From the NCBI GenBank assembly GCA_000635535.1, contig JFMF01000008.1:1-50331 (forward strand): a DNA stretch of 50,331 bases, written 5' to 3'. Origin of the DNA: Prochlorococcus sp. scB243_496M6. Lineage in GTDB: Bacteria; Cyanobacteriota; Cyanobacteriia; PCC-6307; Cyanobiaceae. The notes beneath the pieces are model-generated. The model made no database searches. It saw only the letters and a list, made by a program, of their open reading frames with translations, and was not told where the DNA came from. Of this stretch, positions 8,364 to 16,979 are shown in pieces. Within the stretch, counting starts at the first letter, position 1. Every line of letters starts with the position of its first letter. The position numbers and the translations under genes are program-made.

Positions 8364-9404
8364 ATGAGCTTGTCTAACACATCTGCTAATAAGAATCTCC
8401 CTAGCTCGGTTCCTAGTGAACGTTTATGGTTAAGGTCAGAATTAATGGGAACACAAGTGATAACTACGGATACTGGAAGGCGGCTAGGCGTAGTTGGCGA
8501 AGTTGTTGTTGATATCGATAGAAGAGAGGTAGTCGCTTTGGGACTAAGAGATAATCCACTTACAAGATTTTTACCAGGTTTACCAAAATGGATGCCTTTA
8601 GAAAGTATCAAGCAAGTTGGAGATGTCATATTAGTTGACTCTCTAGATTCTTTGAGTGAGGGTTTTTCACCAGAACGATATGGGAAGGTAATTAATTGTC
8701 AGGTGATTACAGAATCTGGACAACTTTTAGGAAGAGTTCTTGGCTTTTCATTTGATATTGAGACTGGGGATTTGATATCTCTTGTTATGGGTGCTGTTGG
8801 TGTTCCGCTTTTAGGTGAGGGAGTTTTAAGTACTTGGGAAATACCTGTTGAGGAAATAGTAAGTAGTGGTACCGACAGGATTATTGTTTATGAAGGTGCT
8901 GAAGAGAAATTGAAGCAGCTAAGTAGTGGATTGCTTGAGAAACTTGGAGTCGGGGGTTCTTCCTGGGATGAAAGAGAAGCAAATGGATACTCAGCAAATC
9001 TTGTACCTGTTGAAAATCAGTTACTTTCAGGATCTGAATCAGAAGAGCAAAATAATTTGATCGAGGAATATGAAGAAGTTGTTGAACAAGATGATTATGA
9101 AGATGATTATGAAGATGAACTTGAATATGTTGAAATAAAGGCTTCGTCAGAGGAAACAAATAGAAAAAAGCTATACATGGATAATGATTATTCTGATCAG
9201 ATCGAGGATCAAAATAGAGTTAATCAAATAGATGAAAAAAACAATATTGATTTTAAGAAAAAGAAACAATCAAATACTAATTTAGCTTCTAAAAGACCAA
9301 TTCAAAATGCAACTGAAACTGTAGATATTGAACCACTAGATGAACAAAATTTACTTCAAGATAATAAAAAATCAGAAAAGTTTGAAATTGATGATCCCTG
9401 GTGA
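8364..9404 (+). CDS. Double PRC-barrel protein with long acidic tail
   Basis: This 346-residue protein has two PRC-barrel repeats, about residues 22-95 (opening LWLRSELMGTQV, with VVDIDRREVVALGLRD) and 106-180 (YGKVINCQVITESGQLLG). These small beta-barrels also occur in photosynthetic reaction-centre H subunits and RimM, and bind proteins or RNA. From about residue 235 the chain becomes low-complexity and very acidic, with repeated EDDYEDDYEDE-like runs, then lysine- and asparagine-rich, ending EIDDPW. No membrane segment is visible. It follows smc at 45 bases on the same strand, so co-transcription is plausible. The function is not established. Confidence 0.8.
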   Translation: MSLSNTSANKNLPSSVPSERLWLRSELMGTQVITTDTGRRLGVVGEVVVDIDRREVVALGLRDNPLTRFLPGLPKWMPLESIKQVGDVILVDSLDSLSEGFSPERYGKVINCQVITESGQLLGRVLGFSFDIETGDLISLVMGAVGVPLLGEGVLSTWEIPVEEIVSSGTDRIIVYEGAEEKLKQLSSGLLEKLGVGGSSWDEREANGYSANLVPVENQLLSGSESEEQNNLIEEYEEVVEQDDYEDDYEDELEYVEIKASSEETNRKKLYMDNDYSDQIEDQNRVNQIDEKNNIDFKKKKQSNTNLASKRPIQNATETVDIEPLDEQNLLQDNKKSEKFEIDDPW

Positions 9405-9407
9405 TTG

Positions 9408-10673
9408 TTAAAGTTTTTTTATTGAATTAATAATTAAAGAAGCAAGTTTTTTTGCTGCTCCTTTATCGCCTCTTTCTTTGTGTAGATTATCCCTAATACT
9501 TTTTAATTGATCTTTATTTTTAATAAGATAAGATACTTCTGTTGCAATTCTCTTTGGTGAAATATTACCTATCCTTTCAGGGACAATCATTCTTTTAGCT
9601 TTAATATTTGGCCAAGCAAAAAACTTCTTTTTTTGAAAATAGAAATATTTAATTATAAAAGTTAGGAATCTATTTATAAATGAAATTTTTCCAATTACTC
9701 CAAAAATACCATCCCAGGCATTCATCATATTTAAATGTTGAGTTGGTAGAACAACTAACATTGGAAGACTAATTGCTGCTAATTCAGCAGTATTTGCTCC
9801 TACAGTTGTAATTGCAAGATCACATTCTTTTAGTATTTCATAGCAAGGATGTTTCTTGATTAGATAAATCTTAGTATTTTTTGATGTTTCAATTACATAA
9901 TCAAAACGAGAGTCTTTGAAGTTTTTAATTGTTTTGATTTTTGATGAGTAATGTTTAGCAATTGGATTTTTGTTGCTTTGAAAAAATAAATATTCACTTT
10001 TATCAGTAGTTGGGGCAATGGGAATTATAAAATTTATATTTTCATTTTCTTCAGCGATATGATCTGCAACTTCTAAGAAGAAAGGAATTCCAACAGAAAG
10101 CTTTGCTTTCTTAGAACCAGGCAATAATGCAATGTAGTTTTTTTCTTGCTTTCTTAATGATGTTTCGCTACTAAGTTTGATATCTGCCATCAAATCGCCA
10201 ATTACTTTACATTTATATTTATATCTTTGAGGTATTAATTGTTTTACTTTTACATTCATAGCAGCAATTTCGTTGGTCCATTTAGGCCATCGCGAAACCC
10301 ACTCAGCATATGTGATATTTAAATAACCTAATCTTTTAGCTAATAAAATGCTCCAAAATTGATCCCCACCAAGGAAAATAACTACCCCTTTTTTTGGCCA
10401 ACTAGCAAAAGAATGTGGCTTTATTAATAATTTCCAAAAACTTTTAGATTTTGTAATTAATTCGAATTTATTCCATGAATTTGCAACTAAAAATTCTTTA
10501 CCAGTGGCATTTGGGCAAGGAACAAGGACTAACCTAAGAGTGAAATCTTGTTTATCGTCATCGCATAGTGATTTATTTATTTTGTTAAGCTCATCCACTA
10601 CAGGGTTTACCCATGTAGTTAATTCACCAGGACCATTAGATACTATAACTACTGCAACTGTTTTTTTGTTCAT
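9408..10673 (-). CDS. LpxB-like glycosyltransferase (cyanobacterial lipid-A-disaccharide synthase-related)
   Basis: This 421-residue protein belongs to the GT-B group related to lipid-A-disaccharide synthase. It opens with VAVVIVSNGPGELTTWV, the glycine-rich first loop, and has the later blocks IALLPGSKKAKL and DLAITTVGANTAELAAISLP that correspond to the sugar-nucleotide-binding half. The cyanobacterial subgroup differs from true LpxB and its product is not established. The frame stays open upstream through the tRNA-Leu gene, but that extension is antisense-derived tRNA sequence; ATG at 10673 starting MNKKTVAVV is the real start. It converges with the PRC-barrel gene, three bases between stops. 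Membrane-peripheral action is expected from the family. Confidence 0.75.
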   Translation of the reverse strand: MNKKTVAVVIVSNGPGELTTWVNPVVDELNKINKSLCDDDKQDFTLRLVLVPCPNATGKEFLVANSWNKFELITKSKSFWKLLIKPHSFASWPKKGVVIFLGGDQFWSILLAKRLGYLNITYAEWVSRWPKWTNEIAAMNVKVKQLIPQRYKYKCKVIGDLMADIKLSSETSLRKQEKNYIALLPGSKKAKLSVGIPFFLEVADHIAEENENINFIIPIAPTTDKSEYLFFQSNKNPIAKHYSSKIKTIKNFKDSRFDYVIETSKNTKIYLIKKHPCYEILKECDLAITTVGANTAELAAISLPMLVVLPTQHLNMMNAWDGIFGVIGKISFINRFLTFIIKYFYFQKKKFFAWPNIKAKRMIVPERIGNISPKRIATEVSYLIKNKDQLKSIRDNLHKERGDKGAAKKLASLIINSIKKL

Positions 10674-10698
10674 TGCAGTTAAACCAGAATACAATAAA

Positions 10699-10780
10699 TG
10701 CGGACGGCGAGACTTGAACTCGCAAGGCCGAAGCCACACGCTCCTTAGACGTGCGCGTCTACCAATTCCGCCACGTCCGC
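10699..10780 (-). tRNA. trnL-AAG: tRNA-Leu, anticodon AAG
   Basis: A complete class II tRNA folds on the reverse strand. The acceptor stem is GCGGACG/CGTCCGC with discriminator A. The D-arm is GCG-GAATTGGTAGA-CGC, the anticodon stem CACGT/GCGTG, and the loop CTAAGGA. A variable arm closes on GGC-TTCG-GCC, and the T-arm is GCGAG-TTCAAGT-CTCGC. The long variable arm and A73 fit leucine. The seven-base loop places AAG at positions 34-36 (window 10744-10746), reading CUU, with G37 as expected next to G36. CCA is not encoded. Bacterial tRNAs with A34 are uncommon outside tRNA-Arg(ACG). The LpxB-like gene starts 26 bases downstream. Confidence 0.95.
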
Positions 10781-11040
10781 AAAGGGTTTTCAGCAAACGG
10801 GTGATACCTAAACCTTAAAAATATCATACATTATCGGATGAAATAAGCATGTAGTTCGAAAAGAGTATTGTTGAATATGATGAATAATTTTTCTATTGCA
10901 TAAAACAAATATTTATACATATATAACGTTTTAGGTTGTATTCTAAAAAATGTCCTCTGATTACTAAAAAATTTTGTTGAATACTTTGGCAAATAATTTT
11001 TTATTTTAAGTCATTTCATTTCTTCAATTTTATTTTCATA
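10781..11040. other. 260-base intergenic region upstream of tRNA-Leu and accC
   Basis: This AT-rich region separates the reverse tRNA-Leu from forward accC and should hold promoters for both. AT-rich -10-like sequences occur near 10916-10928 for accC, but none is decisive. I found no credible reading frame, riboswitch or stable hairpin. Confidence 0.35.
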
Positions 11041-12390
11041 ATGGTTGAAAAAGTTTTAATTGCTAATCGTGGAGAAATAGCTTTACGAATTGTCAGAAGT
11101 TGTAGAGAACTAGGTATTGCAACCGTTGCAGTTTTTAGCACTGTAGATAAAAAAGCTTTGCATGTTCAACTTGCTGATGAGGCGGTTTGCGTCGGAGATT
11201 CATTAAGTAATAAGAGTTATTTAAATATTCCAAATATACTTGCTGCTGCCACATCAAGAGGAGTTGATGCTATTCATCCTGGTTATGGATTTCTTGCGGA
11301 AAATGATAAATTTGCTGAGATGTGTAACGATCATGGCATAGTTTTTATTGGTCCATCTCCTAAAGCTATTAGATCTATGGGAGATAAATCTACAGCTAAA
11401 GAAACTATGGAAGCAGTTGGAGTCCCAACAGTACCTGGTAGTAAAGGCTTGTTATCAAATGTTGATGAGGCTTTTAAATTGGCAGATGATATTGGCTATC
11501 CGGTAATTATTAAAGCGACTGCTGGAGGAGGTGGAAGAGGTATGAGGTTGGTAGAAAACTCTGATAATCTCGAAAAAATGTTTAAAGCAGCTCAAGGTGA
11601 AGCAGAAGCAGCTTTTGGTAATGATGGTTTATATATGGAGAAATTTATAAAGAAGCCAAGACATGTAGAAATTCAAATTTTGGCCGATAGGTCGGGTAAT
11701 GTCGTTCATTTAGGAGAGCGAGATTGTTCAGTTCAAAGAAGGCATCAGAAGTTACTAGAAGAATCTCCTAGTCCTGCAATAAATACTGAACTAAGAAAAA
11801 AAATGGGTAACGCAGCTATTGCTGCAGCAAAAAGTATCGGCTACGAAGGAGCAGGGACAATTGAATTTTTAGTTGATGATGATAATAATTTTTATTTCAT
11901 GGAAATGAATACTAGGATTCAAGTTGAACATCCTGTTACTGAGATGGTTACAGGAGTTGATTTAATAGCTGAGCAAATTAAAATCGCAAGTGGAGCAAAC
12001 TTGGAATTTAATCAGGATGATATTCATTTAAATGGTCATGCCATTGAATGTAGAATTAATGCTGAAGATCCCTCTCATAATTTCCGACCATCACCTGGAA
12101 AAATAACTGGGTGGCTTCCTCCTGGTGGTCCTGGTGTAAGGGTGGATAGTCATGTTTATACAGGCTATGAAATACCTCCTTTCTATGACTCTTTAATTGG
12201 TAAATTAATAGTCTGGGGAAAAGATCGTAATACTGCCATTAAACGTATGAATAGGGCTTTAAATGAATGTGCAGTAACTGGTATCCCTACAACAATTAAC
12301 TTTCATCTAACATTACTGAATAAATCTAAATTTAAGCAAGGTAAGATACATACTAAATATGTAGAAGAAGAATTATTGCCAAATTACTGA
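11041..12390 (+). CDS. accC: Acetyl-CoA carboxylase, biotin carboxylase subunit
   Basis: AccC uses ATP and bicarbonate to carboxylate biotin carried on AccB, the first half of the acetyl-CoA carboxylase reaction that commits carbon to fatty acid synthesis. The 449-residue protein is standard length. It opens [19 protein letters not shown], has MGDK with Lys116, the ATP-grasp loop AGGGGRGM at 161-168, the RRHQKL segment, and the metal and catalytic block [14 protein letters not shown]. All key residues appear intact. It starts at ATG 11041 after a 260-base intergenic region, and accB is not adjacent, as is usual in cyanobacteria. It converges with the YggT-family gene. Confidence 0.98.
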   Translation: MVEKVLIANRGEIALRIVRSCRELGIATVAVFSTVDKKALHVQLADEAVCVGDSLSNKSYLNIPNILAAATSRGVDAIHPGYGFLAENDKFAEMCNDHGIVFIGPSPKAIRSMGDKSTAKETMEAVGVPTVPGSKGLLSNVDEAFKLADDIGYPVIIKATAGGGGRGMRLVENSDNLEKMFKAAQGEAEAAFGNDGLYMEKFIKKPRHVEIQILADRSGNVVHLGERDCSVQRRHQKLLEESPSPAINTELRKKMGNAAIAAAKSIGYEGAGTIEFLVDDDNNFYFMEMNTRIQVEHPVTEMVTGVDLIAEQIKIASGANLEFNQDDIHLNGHAIECRINAEDPSHNFRPSPGKITGWLPPGGPGVRVDSHVYTGYEIPPFYDSLIGKLIVWGKDRNTAIKRMNRALNECAVTGIPTTINFHLTLLNKSKFKQGKIHTKYVEEELLPNY

Positions 12391-12408
12391 GAAATTATTT
12401 ACTGATTT

Positions 12409-12723
12409 CTATGAAATAGGTGTTTGCAATGCAAGTTTTATAAGACCTTGCTGACCGACTAAAATTTCTCTTAAAAAGCTTATAACTCCGATCCAAATTA
12501 CCGGTCCAACATCAACTCCTCCAATAGGAGGGATTAGTTTTCTTGTTAAATTAAGAATAGAGCTTGATGGTATTGAAATGAATAACCATAAACCTTTATT
12601 CAAATCAATTTTTGGGTACCAAGTAAGTATTAATCTTATTAGGAAAACTATAGTTAGATATGAAAGAGAAATTCCTAAACTAAAATCTAAAATTTGAAGA
12701 GAGTTTACAAGCAATGAAATCAC
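12409..12723 (-). CDS. YggT-family membrane protein
   Basis: This 104-residue protein has hydrophobic segments at its N-terminal part, middle and C-terminal part, with the typical YggT spacing around RLILTWYPKID and a PIGGVDVGPVIW block. YggT (plastid Ycf19-related) proteins are small thylakoid or plasma-membrane proteins linked to cofactor or complex assembly, cell division and ion homeostasis in different organisms; no single role is settled. It is divergent from psbX, 81 bases apart, so the two may share an intergenic regulatory region, and it converges on accC. Confidence 0.85.
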   Translation of the reverse strand: MISLLVNSLQILDFSLGISLSYLTIVFLIRLILTWYPKIDLNKGLWLFISIPSSSILNLTRKLIPPIGGVDVGPVIWIGVISFLREILVGQQGLIKLALQTPIS

Positions 12724-12804
12724 AATTATTTAATTCATCTTAATAAATAACCCATTGATACGTATTTAATTCGTATTATAAATTGAGAATTTAATATTTA
12801 AAAA

Positions 12805-12990
12805 GTGTTTCAAATCTCAAATTTATTACTAGTAGCAGATTTTACTGCTGAAGTTGCAAATAATTCCGCAGTTGGAATGATAGGTAGTTTTATTGCTGCT
12901 GCCCTACTTATCGTTATTCCAGCCAGTGCATTTTTGATTTTTGTCAGCCAGAAGGATTCTCTAGATCGTACTTCTACTGGAAGACGCTAG
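12805..12990 (+). CDS. psbX: Photosystem II protein PsbX
   Basis: PsbX is a one-helix thylakoid subunit at the edge of photosystem II near cytochrome b559, and influences quinone exchange. The 61-residue product has an N-terminal stretch [20 protein letters not shown], a single transmembrane helix at about residues 24-47 ([21 protein letters not shown]) and a polar tail ending DRTSTGRR. The helix and the following SQKD segment match cyanobacterial PsbX. The start is GTG. The upstream 81 bases contain repeated CGTATT-like elements and a TATTATAAAT stretch at 12773-12782 that would suit a -10 element. ycf66 follows on the same strand after 79 bases. Confidence 0.93.
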   Translation: MFQISNLLLVADFTAEVANNSAVGMIGSFIAAALLIVIPASAFLIFVSQKDSLDRTSTGRR

Positions 12991-13069
12991 TTTTTGTAGA
13001 AGTTTTAAGTACACTATATATAGGGGATATAAGTAACCCTTTTAAAAAATAAGTTTTTGGAGAAAGAAT

Positions 13070-13999
13070 GTGGTCAATGCTAGTCTCAATTGGGCCAGTA
13101 TTGTTGGTATAGTTCTCGCGGTATGTGGAGGAGGCCTTTATTTTTTGAGGTCCTTTAAGCCTGCCTTGGCAAGGGATTATGATGTTTTTTTCGCAGCAAT
13201 TGGACTTTTGTGTGGAGGAATATTATTTTTTCAAGGCTGGAGGTTAGATCCTATCCTTCAGTTTGGTCAGTTTTTATTAGCAGGAACTACAGTTTTTTTT
13301 GCATATGAAAGTGTGCGATTGAGGGGAGTTGCTACTGATCAAGCTAGAAGGTCATCTTATTTTGATGATGATCCTATTTCGGATGTTCCCAGAAATTCTA
13401 GAGGCCGATTTAATGACGATTACGATAGATTTGAAGAATCTCAAAGTCCATCCAGAAGATTTAAACCTCAAGAAGATGAATTTGAAGAAGATTATACAGA
13501 GGGGAGATCTCGTAGGAGAAATGTTTCAAGAGCTATACCCTCTTCTGCAGCAAGTAGAAGTAGGCCATCTACGAGGGAAATAAATCAGTTTGAAAATGAC
13601 GAACCTATAAGAAGGAGAAGACAGACTTCTGAAGGAAGAAATATTAAACAACCAGCAACAAATAACTTTGGTGAGAGAAGAAATTTATCTCGTGATGAAG
13701 TTAAAACAGGGTCAAGACCCAGAATGAATCGTACAGTTTCTAGACGAGATAATATCTCTTCTCCTGATGATTCTTCTCCATTAAGTAAGAAACCTACTAG
13801 ATCTCCTATTAGGCAGCAAACTTCAACAGCTCAAGTAGAAGATGCTTCATTTAAAGATGCTAATCAAGCTAAGAAACCACGTGAGACTCGTAGGGTTAGC
13901 TCTTCATCTAGATCAAGTTCAAAAAATCAAAATAGTAGATATAACGTAGGAACAACTAAGAAGAAACCAAGAGATAACAGTTCTAGATTTGATGATTAA
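13070..13999 (+). CDS. ycf66: Ycf66-family protein with long Arg/Ser-rich tail
   Basis: The N-terminal ~95 residues form the conserved Ycf66 domain with hydrophobic segments around residues 10-27, 39-55 and 65-80, and the signature blocks LRSFKPALARDYDVFFAAIG and GWRLDPILQFGQ. Ycf66 is a cyanobacterial and plastid membrane protein of unknown function. The remaining ~210 residues are predicted disordered, rich in Arg, Ser, Asn and Asp with many SRR and RSS repeats, giving a total of 309 residues. Translation starts at GTG 13070; the ATG two bases earlier is in another frame. It follows psbX and converges with an hli gene, with no space between stop codons. Confidence 0.88.
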   Translation: MVNASLNWASIVGIVLAVCGGGLYFLRSFKPALARDYDVFFAAIGLLCGGILFFQGWRLDPILQFGQFLLAGTTVFFAYESVRLRGVATDQARRSSYFDDDPISDVPRNSRGRFNDDYDRFEESQSPSRRFKPQEDEFEEDYTEGRSRRRNVSRAIPSSAASRSRPSTREINQFENDEPIRRRRQTSEGRNIKQPATNNFGERRNLSRDEVKTGSRPRMNRTVSRRDNISSPDDSSPLSKKPTRSPIRQQTSTAQVEDASFKDANQAKKPRETRRVSSSSRSSSKNQNSRYNVGTTKKKPRDNSSRFDD

Positions 14000-14275
14000 T
14001 TATAAGATTCCTGCCCATTTTAAAAACGATTGTTTACTAAATAATTCAATCAATATTATTGCAAGGAAGCCAATCATTGCAAATCTTCCATTAGTTATTT
14101 CAGAGTAACTACTCCATCCAAATTTATATTCATCTTTAATTTCTATAGATTTTTCATCTAATTTATTGTCTTCAATTTGCTCATTGATGTAATTTGGATC
14201 TGTTTGCTGTTCTATCGAACTCTCATTCTCTAAATTAGTGACTTCTGAGTTAGTTTGTTCTTCTTTAGAATTCAT
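14000..14275 (-). CDS. hli: High-light-inducible protein with extended acidic N-terminus
   Basis: Hlips are one-helix chlorophyll- and carotenoid-binding proteins of the thylakoid that protect photosystem assembly under stress. The 91-residue product carries the pigment-binding motif E-x-x-N-G-R-x-A-M-x-G-F at residues 59-70 (Glu59, Asn62 and Arg64 as ligand or ion-pair positions), followed by LAIILIELFSKQS. The first ~50 residues are hydrophilic and acidic, longer than in minimal Hlips. It lies 8 bases downstream of the ABC transporter gene, probably as the last gene of that reverse run, which is an unusual partner for an hli gene. Confidence 0.93.
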   Translation of the reverse strand: MNSKEEQTNSEVTNLENESSIEQQTDPNYINEQIEDNKLDEKSIEIKDEYKFGWSSYSEITNGRFAMIGFLAIILIELFSKQSFLKWAGIL

Positions 14276-14283
14276 TTTTTTTG

Positions 14284-16266
14284 TTAATCCTTAAAATTAT
14301 ACTTATCAGAAGTCAATAATTTCCAGTCTCCTTGTCCATTTAATTCTAAAATATTCTCGTGAAAATCTTTTAAGCTAGGTCTATGTCCAACACTGATAAG
14401 AGAAAGTTCTCGTTCCTTAAGTAAACTATATAGTTTTTTTTCAGTGTTAATATCTAAAGCACTTGTTGCTTCATCAAGTACTGCAAATCTCGGAGAATTT
14501 AGTAAGAGTCTTGCAAAAGCCAATCTTTGTTGCTCGCCTAGGGAAAGAATTCGTGGCCAATCTTGTTTGATATCAAGATTAGGATACCGATCTACTAAGG
14601 TTTTTAAATTTACTTCATGTAGTACAGACGTAAGATGTTCATCACTAAATTTCTTAACTTCTGTGGGATAACATAATTGTTCCCTTAAAGAACCAAGTAA
14701 CATATATGGTTTTTGAGGTATGAATAATAATTCCCCAATTTTGGGTTTTTTAATTACTCCCTGATCGGGTTCCCATAAACCACTAATCATTCTTAGTAAA
14801 GATGTTTTTCCGCACCCAGATGGACCTACAACCAAAAGTGATTGATTATTGTCGATGCTTAAATTTAAATTTTTAATTATTGTTTTATTTGATCCTGGTG
14901 GGCAAAGGTCAGCATTATTAATAAGAATTGAGGGGTAATCTGAAATAACGTTTTGATTGTTTTTTGGGTTCTCTTGACTAATGGATTCAACTTTAGATTG
15001 GAATCCTTCTAATCTGCCAATTCCGGCAGTAAATTTTGCAAGTTCTTCGATTTGATTAACTATGAAAAATAACGAACCTTCAACCATTCCAAATGCAAAG
15101 CTTGCCTGAATAAAGCGTCCATAATCAATATCACCTTTAAAGTAAGGGATTGCCATTATTAAATATGGAAAGAAATTTCCAGCATAATTAATGGATCTTC
15201 TCATGACGTCTATTATTACTCTCCATATAATCAGTAAATTAAAGTTTCTCACCACTTCTCCTAAGCGTCTTTCAGTTTCACTTCGCTCAGGATTCTCCCC
15301 AGAGTAAAAGGCTATTGATTCAGCATTATCTCTAATATGTACTAGGCCGTATCGAAAATCAGCTTCATATCTGAGTTGATCAAAGTCAATCTTTACAAGA
15401 TTTTTTCCAGCAATTAAAAGGATAGAAGTTGCAAATGCAGCGTAACCAAATAAAGAAAAAGTAAGTGTTGTACTAATACTCCACAAAATAAGAATATTAA
15501 GTGAAAATGTTAGTAGGGCATCAAAAATACCTAATGTAAAAGAGAGACTTTGCCCGGTAAAAGCTCGGGTATCATCTGTGATTCTTTGATCAGGATTATC
15601 TACATCAGTTTGTTCTTCATCATTGGGATTTAATTGATAATAAGCTTTATTAGTCATATAATCTTTGACTAAACTTTTTGAAAGCCATTCTCTCCAAATT
15701 ATTCCTAACTTATATGTAAAAAATATTTGGGAAACACGTATTGGCAGAGCCACAGCGAAACAACAAGCGTAAATCCCCAATATCCGATAAAATCCATCTT
15801 CTTGTTTTTCTACCAAAGCGTTTGTTAAATCTCTTGCAATAAATCCAATACCTGCGTTTATTCCGTTTACAGCTAAAAGCATTAATACAATTACCGCGAG
15901 GAATAACCAATGTAACCATCTACGGTTTTTTAATTGACGTCTTAAGCTAAAAAAGCTCCCTGATCCAATTAAAAATAAGGCAGAGAAAAGCAATCCCCAG
16001 CTACCAGCCCATATTGAATTAACAGTACTTACTACACCTCCGAAATACTTTTCAAGAAAAATTGGTTGAAAGCTTTCAAAAAAACTGATTATTCCTGTAA
16101 GACCAACAAGTACTACTCCACCAACACAAAATAAAAGAGAGATCAAAAGCCATATGAATTGAAATCCATTACATTGGTCTATGGGGAGAAAAAATGGCTG
16201 GGATAACTTTCTTAATTTCTGTAATTGGTAAAGTATTTTGGATTTATTATTAACTGCTTTATTCAT
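14284..16266 (-). CDS. ABC transporter, fused permease-ATPase (ABCD/YddA/SbmA type)
   Basis: This 660-residue half-transporter has an N-terminal membrane domain of the ABC_membrane_2 type (as in peroxisomal ABCD proteins, YddA and SbmA/BacA) and a C-terminal ATPase. The membrane part includes the family hallmarks RDLTNAL, IWREWLSK and the helical-motif block NPDQRITDD. Walker A GPSGCGKT is near residue 480, signature LSLGEQQRLAFARLLL near 573, and Walker B FAVLDEATSALD near 591. Relatives move acyl-CoAs, cobalamin or peptides; the substrate here is unknown. A GTG one codon upstream is also possible, but ATG at 16266 is preferred. It follows the 92-aa gene by 41 bases and precedes hli by 8. 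Confidence 0.92.
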   Translation of the reverse strand: MNKAVNNKSKILYQLQKLRKLSQPFFLPIDQCNGFQFIWLLISLLFCVGGVVLVGLTGIISFFESFQPIFLEKYFGGVVSTVNSIWAGSWGLLFSALFLIGSGSFFSLRRQLKNRRWLHWLFLAVIVLMLLAVNGINAGIGFIARDLTNALVEKQEDGFYRILGIYACCFAVALPIRVSQIFFTYKLGIIWREWLSKSLVKDYMTNKAYYQLNPNDEEQTDVDNPDQRITDDTRAFTGQSLSFTLGIFDALLTFSLNILILWSISTTLTFSLFGYAAFATSILLIAGKNLVKIDFDQLRYEADFRYGLVHIRDNAESIAFYSGENPERSETERRLGEVVRNFNLLIIWRVIIDVMRRSINYAGNFFPYLIMAIPYFKGDIDYGRFIQASFAFGMVEGSLFFIVNQIEELAKFTAGIGRLEGFQSKVESISQENPKNNQNVISDYPSILINNADLCPPGSNKTIIKNLNLSIDNNQSLLVVGPSGCGKTSLLRMISGLWEPDQGVIKKPKIGELLFIPQKPYMLLGSLREQLCYPTEVKKFSDEHLTSVLHEVNLKTLVDRYPNLDIKQDWPRILSLGEQQRLAFARLLLNSPRFAVLDEATSALDINTEKKLYSLLKERELSLISVGHRPSLKDFHENILELNGQGDWKLLTSDKYNFKD

Positions 16267-16307
16267 CACTCGACAAGCTTATAAGGTAAATTATAACTTT
16301 TAGCAGT

Positions 16308-16586
16308 CTATTGACCAAAGCCAATAAATGAAAGTGCCCATTCAGGTAAATTTAAGTAATTCAAGATAGTTATGTCAAATTCATGAACTTTTGGAAAAGA
16401 TTTATCTAATACCCACCATAAAAGAAAAGGTAGATTAAATAAAATTTGTAATTGCCATTTATAAGTTAAAACTCTCCAAATTTTTATTAACTTAGTTTTG
16501 AGTGAATCGTCTAGCTCTTCCCAATTTTTTGATATTAAATTGAATAGATTTTTGGATTCTGTATTTAAGGAATCTGGTGTATTCAT
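16308..16586 (-). CDS. 92-residue membrane protein, unknown
   Basis: This small protein has a hydrophilic N-terminal half rich in Asn, Lys and Leu, a hydrophobic segment at about residues 48-61 (LQILFNLPFLLWWVLDKSF), and a C-terminal hydrophobic stretch around LPEWALSFIGFG. It begins at ATG 16586. It lies between the HIT gene (47-base gap) and the ABC transporter gene (41-base gap), all on the reverse strand, and could be an accessory to the transporter or merely co-transcribed. I do not recognise a characterised family. The multi-Trp membrane segment and operon position support a genuine gene. Confidence 0.75.
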   Translation of the reverse strand: MNTPDSLNTESKNLFNLISKNWEELDDSLKTKLIKIWRVLTYKWQLQILFNLPFLLWWVLDKSFPKVHEFDITILNYLNLPEWALSFIGFGQ

Positions 16587-16633
16587 GTTGTTTTTTTCTT
16601 ATTTATAACCAATAAACATTCCTTTCGAGAGTT

Positions 16634-16975
16634 TTAACCTGGGGGCCAATTCATTTTTCTACCAGATAAAAAATGAATATGTAAATGAAAAACTGTTTGT
16701 CCCGATTCTGATCCGGTATTAATTACTGTTCTCCAATTATTTAAATTTTTTGATTTAGCGATTTTGCTACCAACAAAAAGTAAATGTCCTAATAAATTTG
16801 AATCTTCTTCAATACAATCTAATAAACTAACAATTGGCTTTTTGGGAATCACTAAAAAATGTACTGGTGCTTGCGCTTGGATATCATTAAACGCTATACA
16901 CAACTCATCTTCATAAAGCTTATCGCAGGTTATTTCTTTATTAATTATTTTTTGAAATATTGTAGTTTCAGACAT
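16634..16975 (-). CDS. HIT-family (HINT-like) nucleotide hydrolase
   Basis: HIT proteins hydrolyse nucleotide phosphoramidates and related adenylated compounds. The 113-residue protein has normal length and the histidine triad H-x-H-x-H at residues 97, 99 and 101 (VFHLHIHFLSG), with the N-terminal TIFQKIINKEI and HFLVIPKKPI blocks of the HINT branch. The C-terminal MNWPPG is also typical of HINT proteins. It begins at ATG 16975, four bases after the def stop, so def and HIT are very likely one transcript. It is a housekeeping cytosolic enzyme; its natural substrate is not known. Confidence 0.95.
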   Translation of the reverse strand: MSETTIFQKIINKEITCDKLYEDELCIAFNDIQAQAPVHFLVIPKKPIVSLLDCIEEDSNLLGHLLFVGSKIAKSKNLNNWRTVINTGSESGQTVFHLHIHFLSGRKMNWPPG

Positions 16976-16979
16976 GAGA

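Noticed and set aside
10674..10796. 41-residue N-terminal extension of the LpxB-like protein
   Set aside because: The extension is translated from the tRNA-Leu gene (its GRGGIGRRARLRSV-like sequence is typical of translated tRNA); the ATG at 10673 matches the family start.
10504..10818. 104-aa forward frame across the tRNA
   Set aside because: Runs antisense to the LpxB-like gene and through the tRNA; typical artefact.
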